A stretch of DNA of 64,000 bases from Aquilaria yunnanensis (GCA_039654915.1 CM077594.1:10444001-10508000), one strand, 5' to 3'. Shown: positions 49,101 to 62,572, counted from the first letter of the stretch. Translations and numbers: made by a program. Notes: generated by a model not told the origin, from the sequence alone.

Positions 49101-50650
49101 TTGCAAGATCAGCTTGAGATTGTTGAGATCATGCATCCTCCAGCACCAAGTTATGCTATGTAAACTCAACTTCATAATAATATTGTTAAATCCAAACTTT
49201 GCACAGTCGGCACTGTTCGATATCCAATTTTAAAAGCTTAGCTCATTAAACCATTACTCAATATGAACTCAAAATTTTTTTGGTTTAGTGAAAATCTTAG
49301 CATGGTGGAAGGATATGAATGATGAGTTTGCAGCACTTACAAAAAATGGGACCTGGACCTTTTTCTTTAACATGAGCACATGAATGTCATTGGCTTGAAA
49401 TGGGTCTATCACATCAAAACTAACCAAGCTGACTCTATTGCTAGATACAAAGGTAGGCTTGTAACCAAAGGCTTCTATCAACAAGAGAGTGTTGATTATG
49501 GTGAGACAAACCTACCACTGTTTGTACTGTTCTTTCCACTATAGTCTATATGGGATGTAACATCTAACAATTTGATGTTCAAAATGCATTTCTTCATGAT
49601 TTTCTTGTGGAAAAGGTCTTTATAGCATAACCTTAAGGATATATTTATTCTTAGTATCCAGATCATGTTTACAAATTGGGTAAGGCCATTTACGGCTTGA
49701 AATATGCCTTTCGAGCATAGTGCTCATGATTGACTTCTCAGTTACAAGAGTATGGTTTTGTTCCTTCCAAAGCTAATCCATCATTGTTTATCATATGACA
49801 ATCTACCATAATAACCTATATGATCTTTATGTTGATGATATCCTCATCAACAACTCAAAACCTTTTACTATTGAAGATATTTTTCATAAACTTCAGGTGG
49901 ACTTTCTTATAAAAAACCTGGATAAGTTGCATAATTTTTTTAGTGTTGAAGTTTTTCACCTTCCACACGGCTTGTTGTTATCATAATAGAGATATATTCT
50001 TGATTTGTTGCCGCATACTAAAACAAATGATGCAAAACCTTCCTTGACTACCATGTCTATTACAAACAAACTTTCTAAAGACTAAGGAACTCCAATACTA
50101 GATGCTACCTTATACAAAAATATTGTGGGTGGTCTATAATATTTAACTCTAACATGACCAGATATAGCATTTGTCATGAACAAAGTACGTCAATTTATGC
50201 ACTAGCCAACAATTTTCTGTTGCACTACAGTTAAGAGGATTCTTTGATATCTCAAGCAAATGACTCACCGTGGACTTTATATTTGAAAGTCAGCTTCCAG
50301 TAATCTAAATGCCTTATCCAATGTTGATTAGATAGGCTACATTGACGAACAAGGATATCTTTCTTGGTCCAAACCTTATCTTTTGAAGCTCAACAAAGCA
50401 ACAAACAATATCACAATTGAAATCAAAGTTGAGTACAAAGCATTAGCAAATGCAATAGCTAAACCAATCTAGTTATAATATCTTCTTCACGAGATAGAGA
50501 TCTTTCTTCGTTCAACTCTTATCTTTCATGTCATAACATTGAAATAATATGCCTCACGCTTAATCTTGTTCTCCGTGCTCATACTAAGCATACTAAAATG
50601 ATTTTTCATCTTGTTCATGAAAGAGTTGCAAAAAATGGCCTATAAGTTCA
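46120..50650 (+). pseudogene. Copia gag-pol remnant
   Basis: In order: a gag zinc-knuckle-like VCNKPSHLVINCYYQFDHSY near 46921-46980; protease WYTDSGTNDHV from 47645 with its Asp-Ser-Gly retained; gag-pre-integrase with CDACQQAKSH near 48147; integrase N-terminal core (ICFDIWGLA, then FVDDFSKF) near 48230-48320; RT from about 49330 (WVYHIKTNQADSIARYKGRLV, then QFDVQNAFLHDF and a YVDDILI motif near 49820); RNase H debris to about 50650. Many stops and shifts make it inactive. Confidence 0.82.
47019..47608. mobile_element. hAT-like MITE nested in copia
   Basis: 590-bp insertion between the gag knuckle and protease. It starts TAGGGATGTCAATGAG and ends CAAATTAATACCCTTA. An 8-bp duplication, GCTACAGC and GCTGCAGC (47011-47018, 47609-47616, one mismatch), fits hAT transposition. 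No coding region. Confidence 0.82.
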
Positions 50651-50982
50651 TTTTCTCTTAGCAAAGCTTCTACTTGTAGACATGCTTACAAAAGTTTTAC
50701 CATCATAGCCTTTCATTTCTTTCTACGGTAATCTCAATGTTCATCCATGACCATTGACATTGAGATGGCCTATTGACGATAATAAGTTTAGGTTAAGAAG
50801 TAGTTTAAGCCTATCTCATCTTCCTCATCCTCTAACGATGTATACATCCTCAGCTATATTTATCCTTTACTATATCTATCCTTAACTTGTGTATATTTCT
50901 CATTGAGTATAAATACATAATGGTTGGTCACTTACAATTTGTGCTAGATCTTTAAAACCAAAATGAATTGTTATTTGGTTCA

Positions 50983-51401
50983 TGAAAATGATAAAAATGG
51001 ACTTGTTATGGAGGTGAAGAAAATTCTTGGTGGTAAGAAGAAAACGATAATAAGGTAGGTCGGAAATGAGGCAAAAGGCACCATGGAGGTTGTCGTCGCA
51101 TCTGGTGTCGAAGGAGAAGACAACAAGTTAGCGATTTTAAATGAGAATAGGTGTCATAGATGGCGGCCAAGCATGACAAAGGAGTACTCACTAAATTAGA
51201 GAAGGTAGGTTGTCTCAAGTAGGGGCGACTCATAAAAAACATAGTTAAGGCATTGGATAAGGGAGTGGAGAAGCATTTAGATGGTGGCAGTATGTTTTTG
51301 GGGAAAGATAAATGAAGGGGAAGTGGTGTGAAAAAAAGAATGGAGATGCAATTGGAAGTTGCCTACTTGAATTTGGGGAAAAAGGAAAATAGGAGTGCTA
51401 A
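50983..51401. other. Unassigned sequence left of a solo LTR
   Basis: Purine-rich sequence with a broken frame. It may be the same unit as 54152-54820, since the solo LTR between them has a clean target duplication. It has no similarity that I recognise. Confidence 0.35.
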
Positions 51402-54146
51402 TGTTGTGCCCAAAACTGCCCCTGGCCCATTTGGGCCCTATTATTTAAAACATGCAGCGGAAGTTTTCATTACATAAAAGGGGCTTTTAAAACTCATTAA
51501 GACTTGTGGGCACGAACCCCAAGATACTTACCGGTACTAGCTCATTAAGTTCTTTAATTAAGGTTAAGTTAAAGTGCTCTCAGAAACAAGCTAGCACCTA
51601 TATGGATTTCATGTGTTCATTTTCATGGTCTTTACCAAGCTTAGCCAAGAATATGCATGGCAACCAAAACACCAACTTAAGTTTGAAAACCTAATTTCAT
51701 GCATATGCTTTGCATGCTTATGTGTTTTGGTGTTCACTAGTACACATAATCACTTAATGCCTTTAGATGCAACTAATGCTTAGACATGCATTAATTCACA
51801 TACGTGCACTTAAATTCCTTATTGGCCAAACTTTACACAAGCATCCAATTTCAACATGCTTCAAGTTTTATGAAAACATAACCCATAAATTCATGCATGG
51901 GCCTTGGTAAGTCCACCAAGCAATAAAAATACCCAAAATGTCCAAGTCCATAATACAAGCCCAAAGCCAAGTTGGCCGAATTTTAGCTAAGTCCATAATT
52001 TGATCAATAAAGTTAGACCAACAAAACATGCTTAAAAGCAAACCATAAATCCACAAAGTCATGGAACACAAATTTCCACCTTAATAGACCTTGTTTCCAC
52101 AATTCTAAGACTTCAAGTCCTGCACAAAAAGTCCACATTTTTTTTAGCTTGTTTACAAGCAGTTTATATACTTAGAACACTTAGAATATTTTGAGCAATA
52201 CCATACATAAATCCAACCTTAGCACACAGAAAGAGTACTCAAGACTCTTAGCTTGATCTTTCAAGCAAACCTTTACCTACAAAAGTAGAGTAGGGCGGGT
52301 GAGTTATAAAACTCAATAAGGATTCCGTGGTATCACAATGCCTAACTTATGGCCTCCAAGGCCTAACATATGCCAAGAATGTAATGGAAAAATAATCCTT
52401 ACTCCTGCAAAGAAAACATAAAGACAAAGAAAACACAAAGATACGTGCATATAACAATAATATCATAATCGGGGGTTAGCATGCACAACAAATCAAAGAA
52501 GCACACAAACACACGTCACTTAACACTTTGTTCACAGAAAGGCAGCAAGCATCCCTCAAGTTTTAATTCATTAATTTCATATACTTAATGTTTTCGGAGA
52601 GCTCACTTAGCATAGGAATTAAGGTGGCGGCCTTAACTCCTAGCCCATAATGCTTGCTTACTTAACTTAGCTCATGAGCAAAACAGAATTGCCAAAGTAA
52701 TAACATAACTTAAGCCCTCTTAGCACTCCTAGGATCACATGGTTCTTTGACCATCACCTAGGGGCCCGAATACTCACACAAAAAGCCATGGAACTATACC
52801 ATGCAATAAAGTAAGTATAGGAATCCTTACCCACAACACCGAAAACTTTAGAAGCTTATTTTCCTTCATTTTCCTTGCTTGTTGGACTCTAGAAATTGTT
52901 TTCTAGCATAAGAACTAAGATGGGCCGAATTTTATTAGTAACCATAAGGTACCAAGAACACTTGGTGATTAACTCAAATAACACAAAATACCAAGAACAC
53001 TTGGTGTACACTTACAGAACCTCACAGAAGAGGTAAGGCCAATTTCTTGTGCTTGATGTTCTTCAAGCTTCTTCTTGATTTCTTGCTTCTAATGAACTTA
53101 TAAAATCAATCACACAAAGAGCTCCTTGAGTAGAGCTTAAAACCTCCAAGAAATGGAAATGGCCGAATTTTCCTCCTTGGTTTTCTTTGAATTCTTCACT
53201 TGATTCTTGCTCTTTATGGTTTTAAAGCTTGAATTCTACCAAGAATACTTGGTTTTAATTTGAGGAAGGATGATTTCTAGCTATGGACGAATATTTAGAT
53301 GAGGAAAAGAGTTGGAAATGCGTTTGGAATGGTGAGACTTGGTATGGAAGAAAATGGAGAGAGAAGGAGAAAGTTTAAGAGCAAATGGCTTTGAATGAGT
53401 GGATTGATTATGTTTTAATGTGTGGGAAGGTGATGGCCAGCCATATGGGAAGGAAATGAGTGTATAATGTGCTTGGAAGAGTGGGAAACAAGATTTAATG
53501 GAAGGAAGACTATTTGGAAGACTTTTGTGTAAGTTGGTAGAAAAAGTCAAAAGCAGGAGACATGTAGGTAAAGAAAGAATCCAAAGTCTTGACTAAGGAT
53601 GGGAGGTGGATTAAAATAATAGGGGATGAATAATGTGTTTGAAATAAGTGGGAGACTAGATTAAAAGAAATGAAGACTAATTGGAAGACTTTTGGGTAAG
53701 TTTAGTAGAAAAAGTCAAAAGTAGGTGAAGAAAGAATCCAAGGTGATGACTAAGAGTAGGAGGTAGATTAAAATAATAGGATTTGGAGGGAGGTGACATA
53801 AAATATTGGGAATTGGAGGGGCATGGCTGGCCAAGGCATCCTAAGCCATTAAAATGGTCTAATTCCCCCTTTAGTCCTCCAACTTTCTAATTTTTTGGGC
53901 AATTGAGCCCAACTACTAAAAATCCCTTTATTCAATTGAGTCCCTCACCTAAAAAAACCACCTTTTTATCACTAATTCTCTTGGCCTAAGCCAAGCTTAT
54001 TTTAAAGAGTGTTCAACCCTCAATTATGCACATGCCATATTGTCTCCTCAATTTAATTGAGCTAAATTTCCGATTAAGAAAAAATTCTTATGCTCCAAAT
54101 CCATTTAACCCGGGACCTAATCACTTTGGATTGTTCAGGCATTACA
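51402..54146. mobile_element. Long solo LTR (about 2.7 kb)
   Basis: Begins TGTTGTGCCCAAAACTGCCC and ends GTTCAGGCATTACA with a perfect 5-bp duplication GCTAA (51397-51401, 54147-54151). I found no internal direct repeat or coding domain. Read on the minus strand it starts TGTAATGCCTGAACAATCC, which looks gypsy-like. Orientation is not settled. Confidence 0.83.
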
Positions 54147-54151
54147 GCTAA

Positions 54152-54820
54152 TTGGCCATTTTAATTGTTCTTTTAGTCTTGAGATTGGTAAGCCTTTTAA
54201 TTCTAGTAGGCTTGTTAATTGAGTGGAGAATTTGGGGGGGATGGATTTCTGTATTGGTAATTTTGGATCTAAAGCATCCAATTTTAATAAGGAGCCAATA
54301 GATTGGTGTAAAGAATTTACATTGAATATTCTGGAGAATTTTGACAAAATAAAGGATTGGAGAAAGGGACGCAAAAAGTTAAGTTCAAAGCCAAAATCTT
54401 CAACTTTGAAAAGCAAGCTAAAAAGTTGGAATGGAGGATTAAATTGCTAAACAAGATCTCTGACAACTAACCATTATTCCACTTTCCTCCATTATAGTGT
54501 TTCCTTCATTAGTTCTGGGTTTTAGTTCCAGGTATATAAGCTTATTCTGGGCTTGCGTTGTGCAATAGGGTTCCTGCTTAAAAACATTTTTGTTCTTCGG
54601 GTTCTTTTATTTGGTTATTCTATTCTTTAGGTTACTTGGGTTACAGGATTTTGGTTTTTTTTATCTTTTTTGAGCTTTATTCTTTTGGGTTCTCCTTATT
54701 TTTGGGCTCTTTAAGTATTTGGGTATATGGGCCATCATCTTTTTCTCTAAGATGGTGCATGCATGCATCTTTTTTTTTTTTTTTTGCTTCTAATAAAATT
54801 TTTCATTGCTTATAAAAAAA
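54152..54820 (+). mobile_element. Possible LINE 3' end
   Basis: A lysine-rich open frame (54223-54450) is followed by T-rich sequence, a polyadenylation signal AATAAA at 54792-54797 and a short A run at about 54814-54820. That arrangement resembles the 3' ends of plant L1-type LINEs. No RT motif is present, so the call is tentative. Confidence 0.35.
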
Positions 54821-54894
54821 TGATGCATTTTACAATGAGGTAAAAATTAATTGCATATTAAGTACCTATAATTTTGTGTATAAAAAAAATAGCG

Positions 54895-55692
54895 AAAAGT
54901 ATAAAAAAACTTATCATAGTTATGAGCTTGTACCAATATGGTCACAATAGTTTTGGGTGGTCTCAATGACATCACCAAAGTCATAGTTTGAGCCCCAATT
55001 GATCACTAATATTATAGTTAAATACCGAATACGTCATTGACCATTTAAAATATAACGGTAAACATGAGAAGTTGTTGCTTTTGAAATTGCAGGGTACTAA
55101 TACAACTTTTAACAAACTTCATGAACTTTGTGTAATTTACTATTTTCTTTTTCTTGTGCATTAACCACTGCATCAATCACCGTCAGAGTCATTGCTAGTG
55201 ATAGAGGTAATGTTGAAAGAGATAGCACTAGACATCACTATTATAGATTAGAAAAACTGCTATACCAGGAAGCAAATGATAAAAAACACATCGATATTGG
55301 ATAAGTAACTTTTATTTGTTCAAGGTTTAAGTTATCTATAGTATCGGAATGTGGTGACTAATTTGAATATCATTTATTGGGGAACCAGTGGCAGACTTGG
55401 TGAAGAATAGAGGTGATTGTCACACAAAAAAATGAAAATGGTAAATTATATATAGTTCCTAAAGTTTGTTAAAAGTTACATAAGTATCTTAAGAATTCAA
55501 AACCAACAATTGTCGCGTTTTCTATTAGGTTTTTAATGGTCGATAACATATTTGGTAGCAAACTGTAACATTAGTGGCCAACTTAAGTTCAAACTATGAT
55601 TTTAGTGATGACATCAAAACCATTCAAAACTATGGTGACCAGATCAGTACTAACCCATAACTATAATGAGTTTTTTGGTTTTTTTTTTCTAA
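54895..55692. mobile_element. Fold-back (long inverted repeat) element
   Basis: The left arm 54895-55140 and right arm 55440-55692 are inverted copies of about 250 bases. For example AACTTATCATAGTTATG at the left pairs with CATAACTATAATGAGTT at the right, and TAACAAACTTCATGAACTTTG pairs with CTAAAGTTTGTTAAA. It is non-coding. Arm length suggests a Mutator-type or fold-back MITE; the target duplication was not resolved. Confidence 0.6.
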
Positions 55693-55699
55693 AAAATAT

Positions 55700-56583
55700 T
55701 CCATAAAGTTTAAAATTTTGCTATTGAGTTACTGACTGTGAGGCCAATACATCCACTTTTCCATCCACCATTGGACCATCTCGCAACAAGGTAACAAAAT
55801 TCATGGGATGCTGCTATACATATGCTACAGCAGTAGTCTTTTCTTTAGTCCACTTAGGGCTTACAAAAATAGCCTTATAATAACATCAACATTTCCACAA
55901 GGTTTATTTTGGCCTAAGATTTTTTGCCCAAAATATGACTGGCCTAAATTGCAGGGTTAATTGTTCCTTAAGTATGATAATCAAAGTGTCATATATAAGC
56001 GACCTATTTTGGAATTTAACCATTATTTGGACATCCTCCTTGGCTTGAACGGTTACAATTCATCTTTGTCCAGATAATTACAAGTTTAGCCATAACCTTT
56101 AATTGTTGTTTTGATTTTGATCCTAACCTGAATTTTGTTTGTAGGACACCCCAACCTCATTAATTTATTTTATTTAGCCCCTTTTTTGGACAGAAATCTT
56201 CATCATGGAGAGAAAACGCCACATCAATATACGATTATAAAGGGAAAAGCTAATGTTAAACCTTGAAAACTTTTCTCATTAACATAAAAACCTTAAACTT
56301 TTCATATAACACCTCCCCTCCACCATCTCCTTCCTAAACCCCTCAGTCCCTATACCCAACCACCTTCTCTATCAACTCCAAACTTCTCTCTCATTATAGC
56401 TCACTATTTATTTAGTGAAAAAAAAAACATATCAGAATTTGGCCTATAGACATAACCAAAATTAAGAGTGAACAATGCTGAATTTTTTTTATCTCATTTT
56501 TACTATTTATCTTGTATTCAAATTTTTCCTTCACTGCGCCCAACACTTTTGCATGCGTTTTTTCTTATGCCAATTGTCAGTGC
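55700..56583. other. Intergenic sequence, nothing recognised
   Basis: AT-rich, with no gene-like frame and no repeat with clear borders. Confidence 0.4.
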
Positions 56584-56588
56584 ATTCA

Positions 56589-58166
56589 TGGTCGGTCGTT
56601 GAAACCGCAAAAATAATTCTAGTATCACCAACAACTCAGAATAAATAAATTTGTAATATAATAGTGAAAACCAAGTCGAATCCTAAGGAAAATTCTTACT
56701 CTAAAAGCTTCTTGACAAAAAACTGAAATAAAAGATTAGGGGGATTGTTTGCAATGAAAATTATGAAATAAAATAAAAAAATTGATCATAGAAAAAAAAT
56801 CAAGAAACCTATCAAGTAAAAAGCCAACAAAACAATCAAGAATTCAAATCTTGGCATCAGTCAACATCCGCCACCGAATTCTTACAACTAATTATCGATG
56901 CATAGATATATCAATCAAGACTTTGAATATGCATCATTGGAGCTATCTTCCTACCTCTCCTTAGTCGTAGTTAATCAGAAAATAAGCGATCAAATTAACC
57001 TTAACTGCTAAACAACCTAAGACAAGTGCTTTGATTTAATTTAACAATTGCATTAAAAATTAGAGAGATCAATGAGACTAAATAACACAAACACAAGCGG
57101 CTGGATTTAATTTAGTTGAATGTTCTTCCTAAGACCTAATGATTTCTGACACAGTAAATCACTAAATCTTAGTTGCTTCACAGATTAGAGAAACTAAACA
57201 ATTATGGATTTGATTTCTAACCCAGCTGTAGATTGAATTTAAATAACAACTAGTAAGCCTCCTAGCATATAAATGAAACAATCATGAAATTAATCATAGA
57301 ATAAACATCCAATACTCAAAATATTAATTGATGAATAAAAAAACTTTGATCTCATAGTTCTCAAGAATTTGGGGTTTCAGTATCCTTCAACCAAAAATGA
57401 AAAGATCACTAAAAAGAAAGGAAAAACAAATAAGAAAGGAGACAGAGAGTTGGGGAAGAGCCCCCCATGCGGCAGCTCTTGGTCCTCTTTAATATAATTA
57501 ACCTAATGTGGTTAAATCCAAAAATCTCCCTAAACTTCATATATTGTTACAAAAGTGCCCCAAACAAATAAAAAGATCCAAAATAACTAGAAGGTTTCAA
57601 AGCTATCAGCCAAACAATGCTCCAAAACAGTAGCAGCAACTTCAAGCTAAGATTCGACCTTGATGAAGTCATTATTTCTCAAAACTCAAAGTATGAAAGT
57701 TATAGGGCTTTTTCTTAGCTTCAAAACAACACTTGAATCACATGAAATGGACATCTACAGCCAAAGATATGCTCAAAATACCACAACTGCTACCAAACTA
57801 TGAATGATTTGCAAATCACGATTTTGAAGCTGAGTTTGACCCTCTTAACGTGCAAACTGGTTTCATAGTATGAATATGATTTGTAGCTCCAGATGTTAGC
57901 TTTCCAATGAATAAAAAATCACTTGATTCCGATCTCTGTAGCTCAAGATATGATTTTTCTACCGGAATATCACCAATCTTTCAAAATCCTGAATGAACAC
58001 AACCAAATTAAAATATGTAAAATTGTAAATTAAATTCACTTTCAATCAATTGAGTCCAGATATGCTCTAAGCTATAAAATATACTCAAAATATATCTTTA
58101 AGGTTCAAAACATATTAAAACATACTAAATATGAGAGAAATAAATATAATAAATATAAACTTATCA
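56589..58166 (-). repeat. 3' LTR of LARD-like element 2
   Basis: 1,578 bp. On the minus strand it begins TGATAAGTTTATATTTATT. Confidence 0.88.
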
Positions 58167-59434
58167 AATTCTCCCACACTTAGCTTTTACTAGTTCCCGG
58201 GCAAAACTCAAAATAGAAACATACTTTTGAGCTAAACCGAGAAAGATAATTTCACATCCAAAGGTCTTGAAAAACTTAACAAGAGAAATTAAGTACACAG
58301 TCTACTCGGCAATAACAACTCAAAACTAAATAAGTCCTTGAAAACAATTTCTTCTCAAGCTAGCAACAATCACTATTGAAAATTTGAGAAAAACGTCAAA
58401 CTTTTGTATGAAGGAAAGATAACAAACTATGTAGATAAGAACTTAAAAAGCACAACCACTCTTACCACAAACCCATGGAAAATCATAAGTCAGTTGAGAA
58501 TTTTCTTTTTTTTTTTTTCTATTTTTACTTGAATTTTTTTTCATTTTATTTTATTTTTTTGGTGTTCCGCCGTTTAGCGAGTATATAATAGGAGCTCTAC
58601 CATACTCAAGCTACTAACTCGATACAACTCCAAAGTAGTTTTTGACCATACTCATATTCCTAGTACCTTTTCGAGCAATGATCGACTCTTACCTTAGGAG
58701 AAGGCCCTAACCTACTTCAATATCCAGAACAGCGGAGTAGCAAATTTTTTTTTCTATCAGAATGCAACAATCCAAAAAACAATTTTTATTTTTTCTCAAG
58801 TGATTCAAATCATCCATTAACCGAATAAACCACATATTCAACTTAATAAGCTCATAATCTCACAAGGTTTAAATCAATGTACTAAGTACACAAATTTCAT
58901 AAAAAAATCAGCTTTTGAAGATAACCATCAACTAGCTTGATAAAAAATTGTAAAAATAATTTAAAAATAAAATTTGAGAGTTGTATAAAGATTAATAAAT
59001 TACTAACTCAACACTCAAGCTAAGCATTCAAGAACCAAAAAGGTAAAATTATCTACCAATTCAGATCAATGCTTAAAAGTATGAATAAAAAATTTTTAGT
59101 TCAAAATTTTGAAACCTAAGATAATTAGGGCCCAAGCTACTCACTCCCCCACACTTAAATCGAATATTGTCCTCAATGTTCACAATAAAAACACGAATGG
59201 GGAAAAGAAAAGGTACTACCTTGAAGATTGTTTTCGTGGTTATTTGCAGCCTAGAACTAGACTTTAGCTTGCTGCCCCATGTTTCGCTTCTCTTTCAGCC
59301 TGAAAAAGTACTGCTGACCAAAAAAACCAATTGTGAGAATAAAAAAAAGTTGAAAAATAAAACCAAAGAAAAAAAAAAGAAATAAGAAAACTTAATAGAA
59401 GAAGAAATCTCCCTCGCAATGATGCCAAATTTTT

Positions 59435-61014
59435 TGGTTGGTCGTCAAAACCACAAGAAATAATTATGGTATCACTAACAACTCAGAATAAATCAATTTG
59501 TAATATAGTAGTGAAAACTAGGTCGAATCCTAAGAAAAATTCTTTCTCTAAAAGCTTCCTGATAAAAAATTGAAATAAAAGATTAGAGGGATTGTTTGCA
59601 ATGAAAAATATGAAATAAAATAAAAAAATGATCAGAGAACAACAATTAAGAAACCTATCAAGTAAGAAGCCAACAAAACAATCAAGAATTTAAACCTTGG
59701 CATCAGTCAACATCCACCACCGAATTTTTACAACTGATTATCGATGCATAGATAGATCAATCAAGACTTTAAATATTCATCATTGGAACTATCTTCCTAC
59801 CTCTCCTTAGTCATAGTTAATAAAAAAATAAGCGATCAAATTAACCTTAACTGCTAAACAACCTAAGACAAGCGCCTTGATTTAATTTAACAATTGCATT
59901 TAAAAATTATAGAGATCGATGAAACTAAATAACACAAACACAAGCGGCTGCATTTAATTTAATTGAATGTTCTCCCTAAGACCTAATGATTTCTGATGCA
60001 GTAAATTACTAAACCTCAGTTGCTTCACAGATTAGAGAAACCAAACAATTATGGATTTGATTTCTAACCCAGCTGTAGATTGAATTTGAATAACAACTAG
60101 TAGTCTCCTAGCATATAAATAAAACAATTATGAAATTAATCATAGAATAAACATCTAATACTCAAAATATTAATTGATGAATAAAAAAAACTTTGATTTC
60201 ACAATACTCAAGAATTTGGGGTTTCAGTTTCCTTCAACAAAGAATAAAAAGATCACTAAAAAGAAAGGTAAAACAAATAAGAAAATAGACAGAGAGTTGG
60301 GGAAGAGCCCCCCATGCAACAGCCCTTGGTCCCCTTTAATATAATTAACCTAATGTGGTTAAATCCATAAATCTCCCTAAACTTCATATATTGTTACAAA
60401 AGTGCCCCAAACAAATAAAAAGATCCAAAATAACTAGAAGGTTTCAAAGCTGTCAGCTAAGCAATACTCCAAAACAACAGCAGCAACTTCAAGCTAAGAT
60501 TTGACCTTGATAAAGTCATTATTTATGAAAACTCAAAGCATGAAAGTTGTAGAGCTCTTTCTTACCTTCGAAACGACACCTGAATCACATAAAATAGATA
60601 TCTACAGCCAAAGATATGCTCAAAATACCATAACTGCTTTTGAACCAGGGATGACTCGCAAATGGCGACTTTGAAGCTGAATTTGACACTCTTAACGTGC
60701 AAACTGGGTTTCATAGTCTGAACGTGATTTGTAGCTCCAGATATTAGCTTTCCAATGAATCAAGAATCAATTGATTCTGATCTCTATAGTTTAAGATATG
60801 ATTTTTCGACCGGAACATCGCAAATCTGTCAAAATTCTAAAAGAACACAATCAAATTAAAACATGTAAAATTATAAATTAAATTCACTTTCAATCAATTG
60901 AGTCCAAATATGCTCTAAGTTACAAAACATACTCAAAATATATCTTTAAAGTTCAAAACATATTAAAATATACTAAATATGAGATAAATAAATATAATAA
61001 ATATAAGCTTATCA
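59435..61014 (-). repeat. 5' LTR of LARD-like element 2
   Basis: 1,580 bp. On the minus strand it begins TGATAAGCTTATATTTATT, immediately followed on the + strand by the ATTCA duplication. Confidence 0.88.
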
Positions 61015-61090
61015 ATTCACAAGGTTCATTGTCACAAGATGAGTTTAACAAAGATTAAGAAAGATATGTAATACCTTGTAATATTTCAAG

Positions 61091-62262
61091 CCTGACTGTG
61101 ACTCAACCCCAAAAAAAACTAGATTTCACGTGCTGGACGGGGTTATGGAATTGGAAGATAGTATTTCCGTTTAATTTCTATTTTGAAATTTCTATGATCT
61201 TGTCCAAATCAGAACAAATGATTCTTCAGTATAATTTCTGCGATCATTTATTATGGGGTAGGAGGAGAGAACGTATTCCTTACGTAAGTCCAAGGGCTGA
61301 AATGTATATTGGTGGAAAACTATATATACCTCATATAAAATATTTTATTCTTAGAATTCAATAGTATTTACATTATATATGTTTGACTTTTCCTAATACT
61401 CTTTCTTAGTCTGTTCATTTCCTTTTCCGTCTAAGCTTTAAGAAATTATCATATTTAATATACAATTTAAACCATTTCAATTTAACCTACTACTTAATCT
61501 AGCTTGGCTTGATAATTTAGGCCTACACTACCTGTTATCTTGATTCAAGGAAACAACCATTCAAACTCCATCTGAGCTCTGTATCAGTTGGATGTTCTTC
61601 GTCTGTGACTAGTTTTTGTTATTTTTCAACTCAAATTTAAACAAATGAGATATTAATTTCAAGACGAACTCAACTATGCCTAATTGTGACTCAACCCCAA
61701 GAGAACTAGATTTCACATGTTGGACGGGGTAAGGAATTGGAAGATAGATTTCATGCCGTTTAATTTCTGTTTTGAAATTTCTATGATCTTGTCCAAATCA
61801 CGGCGAATGATTCTTCGGTATAATTTCTGCGATCATTTATTATGGGGTAGGAGGAGAGAACATATTCCTTACGTAAGTCCAAGGGCTGAAATATATATTG
61901 GTGGAAAACTGTATATACCACATATATATATAATCTCAAATCCTTATCATTCATTTTATTCTTAGAATTCAATAATATTTACATTATATAGGTTTGACTT
62001 TGTCTAAACCTCTTTCTTAGTCTGTTCATTTCCTTTTCCGTCTAAGCTTTAAGAAATTATCATAGTTAATATACAATTTAAACCAATTTGAATTTTCCTA
62101 CTACTTAATCTAGCTTGACTTGATAATTTAGGCCTACACTAACTGTCATCTTGATTCAAGGAAACAACCATTCAAACTCCGTCTCGGTTAGATGTTCTTT
62201 TTCTATGGCTAGTTTTTGTTATTTTTCAACTCAAATTTAAGTAAATTAGATATTAATTTCAA
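61091..62262. repeat. About 590-bp tandem duplication upstream of NLR3
   Basis: Two direct units, about 61091-61677 and 61678-62262, each running from a TGTGACTCAACCCCA block through TTTCCTTTTCCGTCTAAGC to TTTCAAGACGAACTCAACT. The second halves match 1738-2040 upstream of NLR1, which has one copy. Each unit holds a short similar frame (61098-61364 and 61717-61965) that I do not regard as a gene. Confidence 0.85.
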
Positions 62263-62572
62263 GACGAACTCAACTCGTATTGCAATTAGGCCCAATTCAA
62301 TTTCCGCCTTATATTTTCTTGATATTGTCATGTAATTTAGGTAGTACAAAATAGAAGGGCGGGTCAAAATTATGCGATTGAGAAAACATCGATTTGACTG
62401 GGTGGCCCTTCGTTTTGGTGCATGTAATAGATTCCACACAAATGTACAGAGAAAAGAAGTAGTATTCTATATGAAGGACAGAGGAAGTTGAGACGCGATT
62501 ACTCCTTTAATTTCCGAGTAGCTCACTGCCGTAGACTTGGTCTGTCAACTTGGGCGAATGAAATGGTATGGC

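Larger units (their letters stand above)
45915..50982 (+). mobile_element. Degenerate Ty1/copia element
   Basis: LTRs start at 45915 and 50774 (both TGACGATAATAAGT) and run about 205 bases; their exact ends are uncertain. A TGGCATTGGAG primer-binding-site-like sequence follows the first LTR near 46124. The 5' flank is GET3B intron-like sequence, but the 3' flank shows neither a matching duplication (AGTAT expected) nor GET3B sequence, so the right side was lost or rearranged. The interior holds all copia domains in order, heavily mutated, and a hAT MITE. Confidence 0.82.
56589..61014 (-). mobile_element. Non-autonomous LTR element (LARD-like), second copy
   Basis: Same family as 26277-30722 in reverse orientation. 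LTRs lie at 56589-58166 and 59435-61014 with a 1,268-bp non-coding interior. The perfect 5-bp duplication ATTCA lies at 56584-56588 and 61015-61019. The complement of the purine tract (CTCCCACACTTAGC) adjoins the left LTR at about 58171, and the primer-binding-site area (GATGCCAAATTT) adjoins the right LTR near 59421. Confidence 0.92.

Noticed and set aside
49269..49484. Minus-strand frame
   Set aside because: Shadow of the copia RT region on the + strand.
61098..61965. Two similar 82-88 codon frames as a conserved small gene
   Set aside because: They are simply the two units of a tandem duplication. Differences are mostly amino-acid-changing and no copy exists upstream of NLR1.
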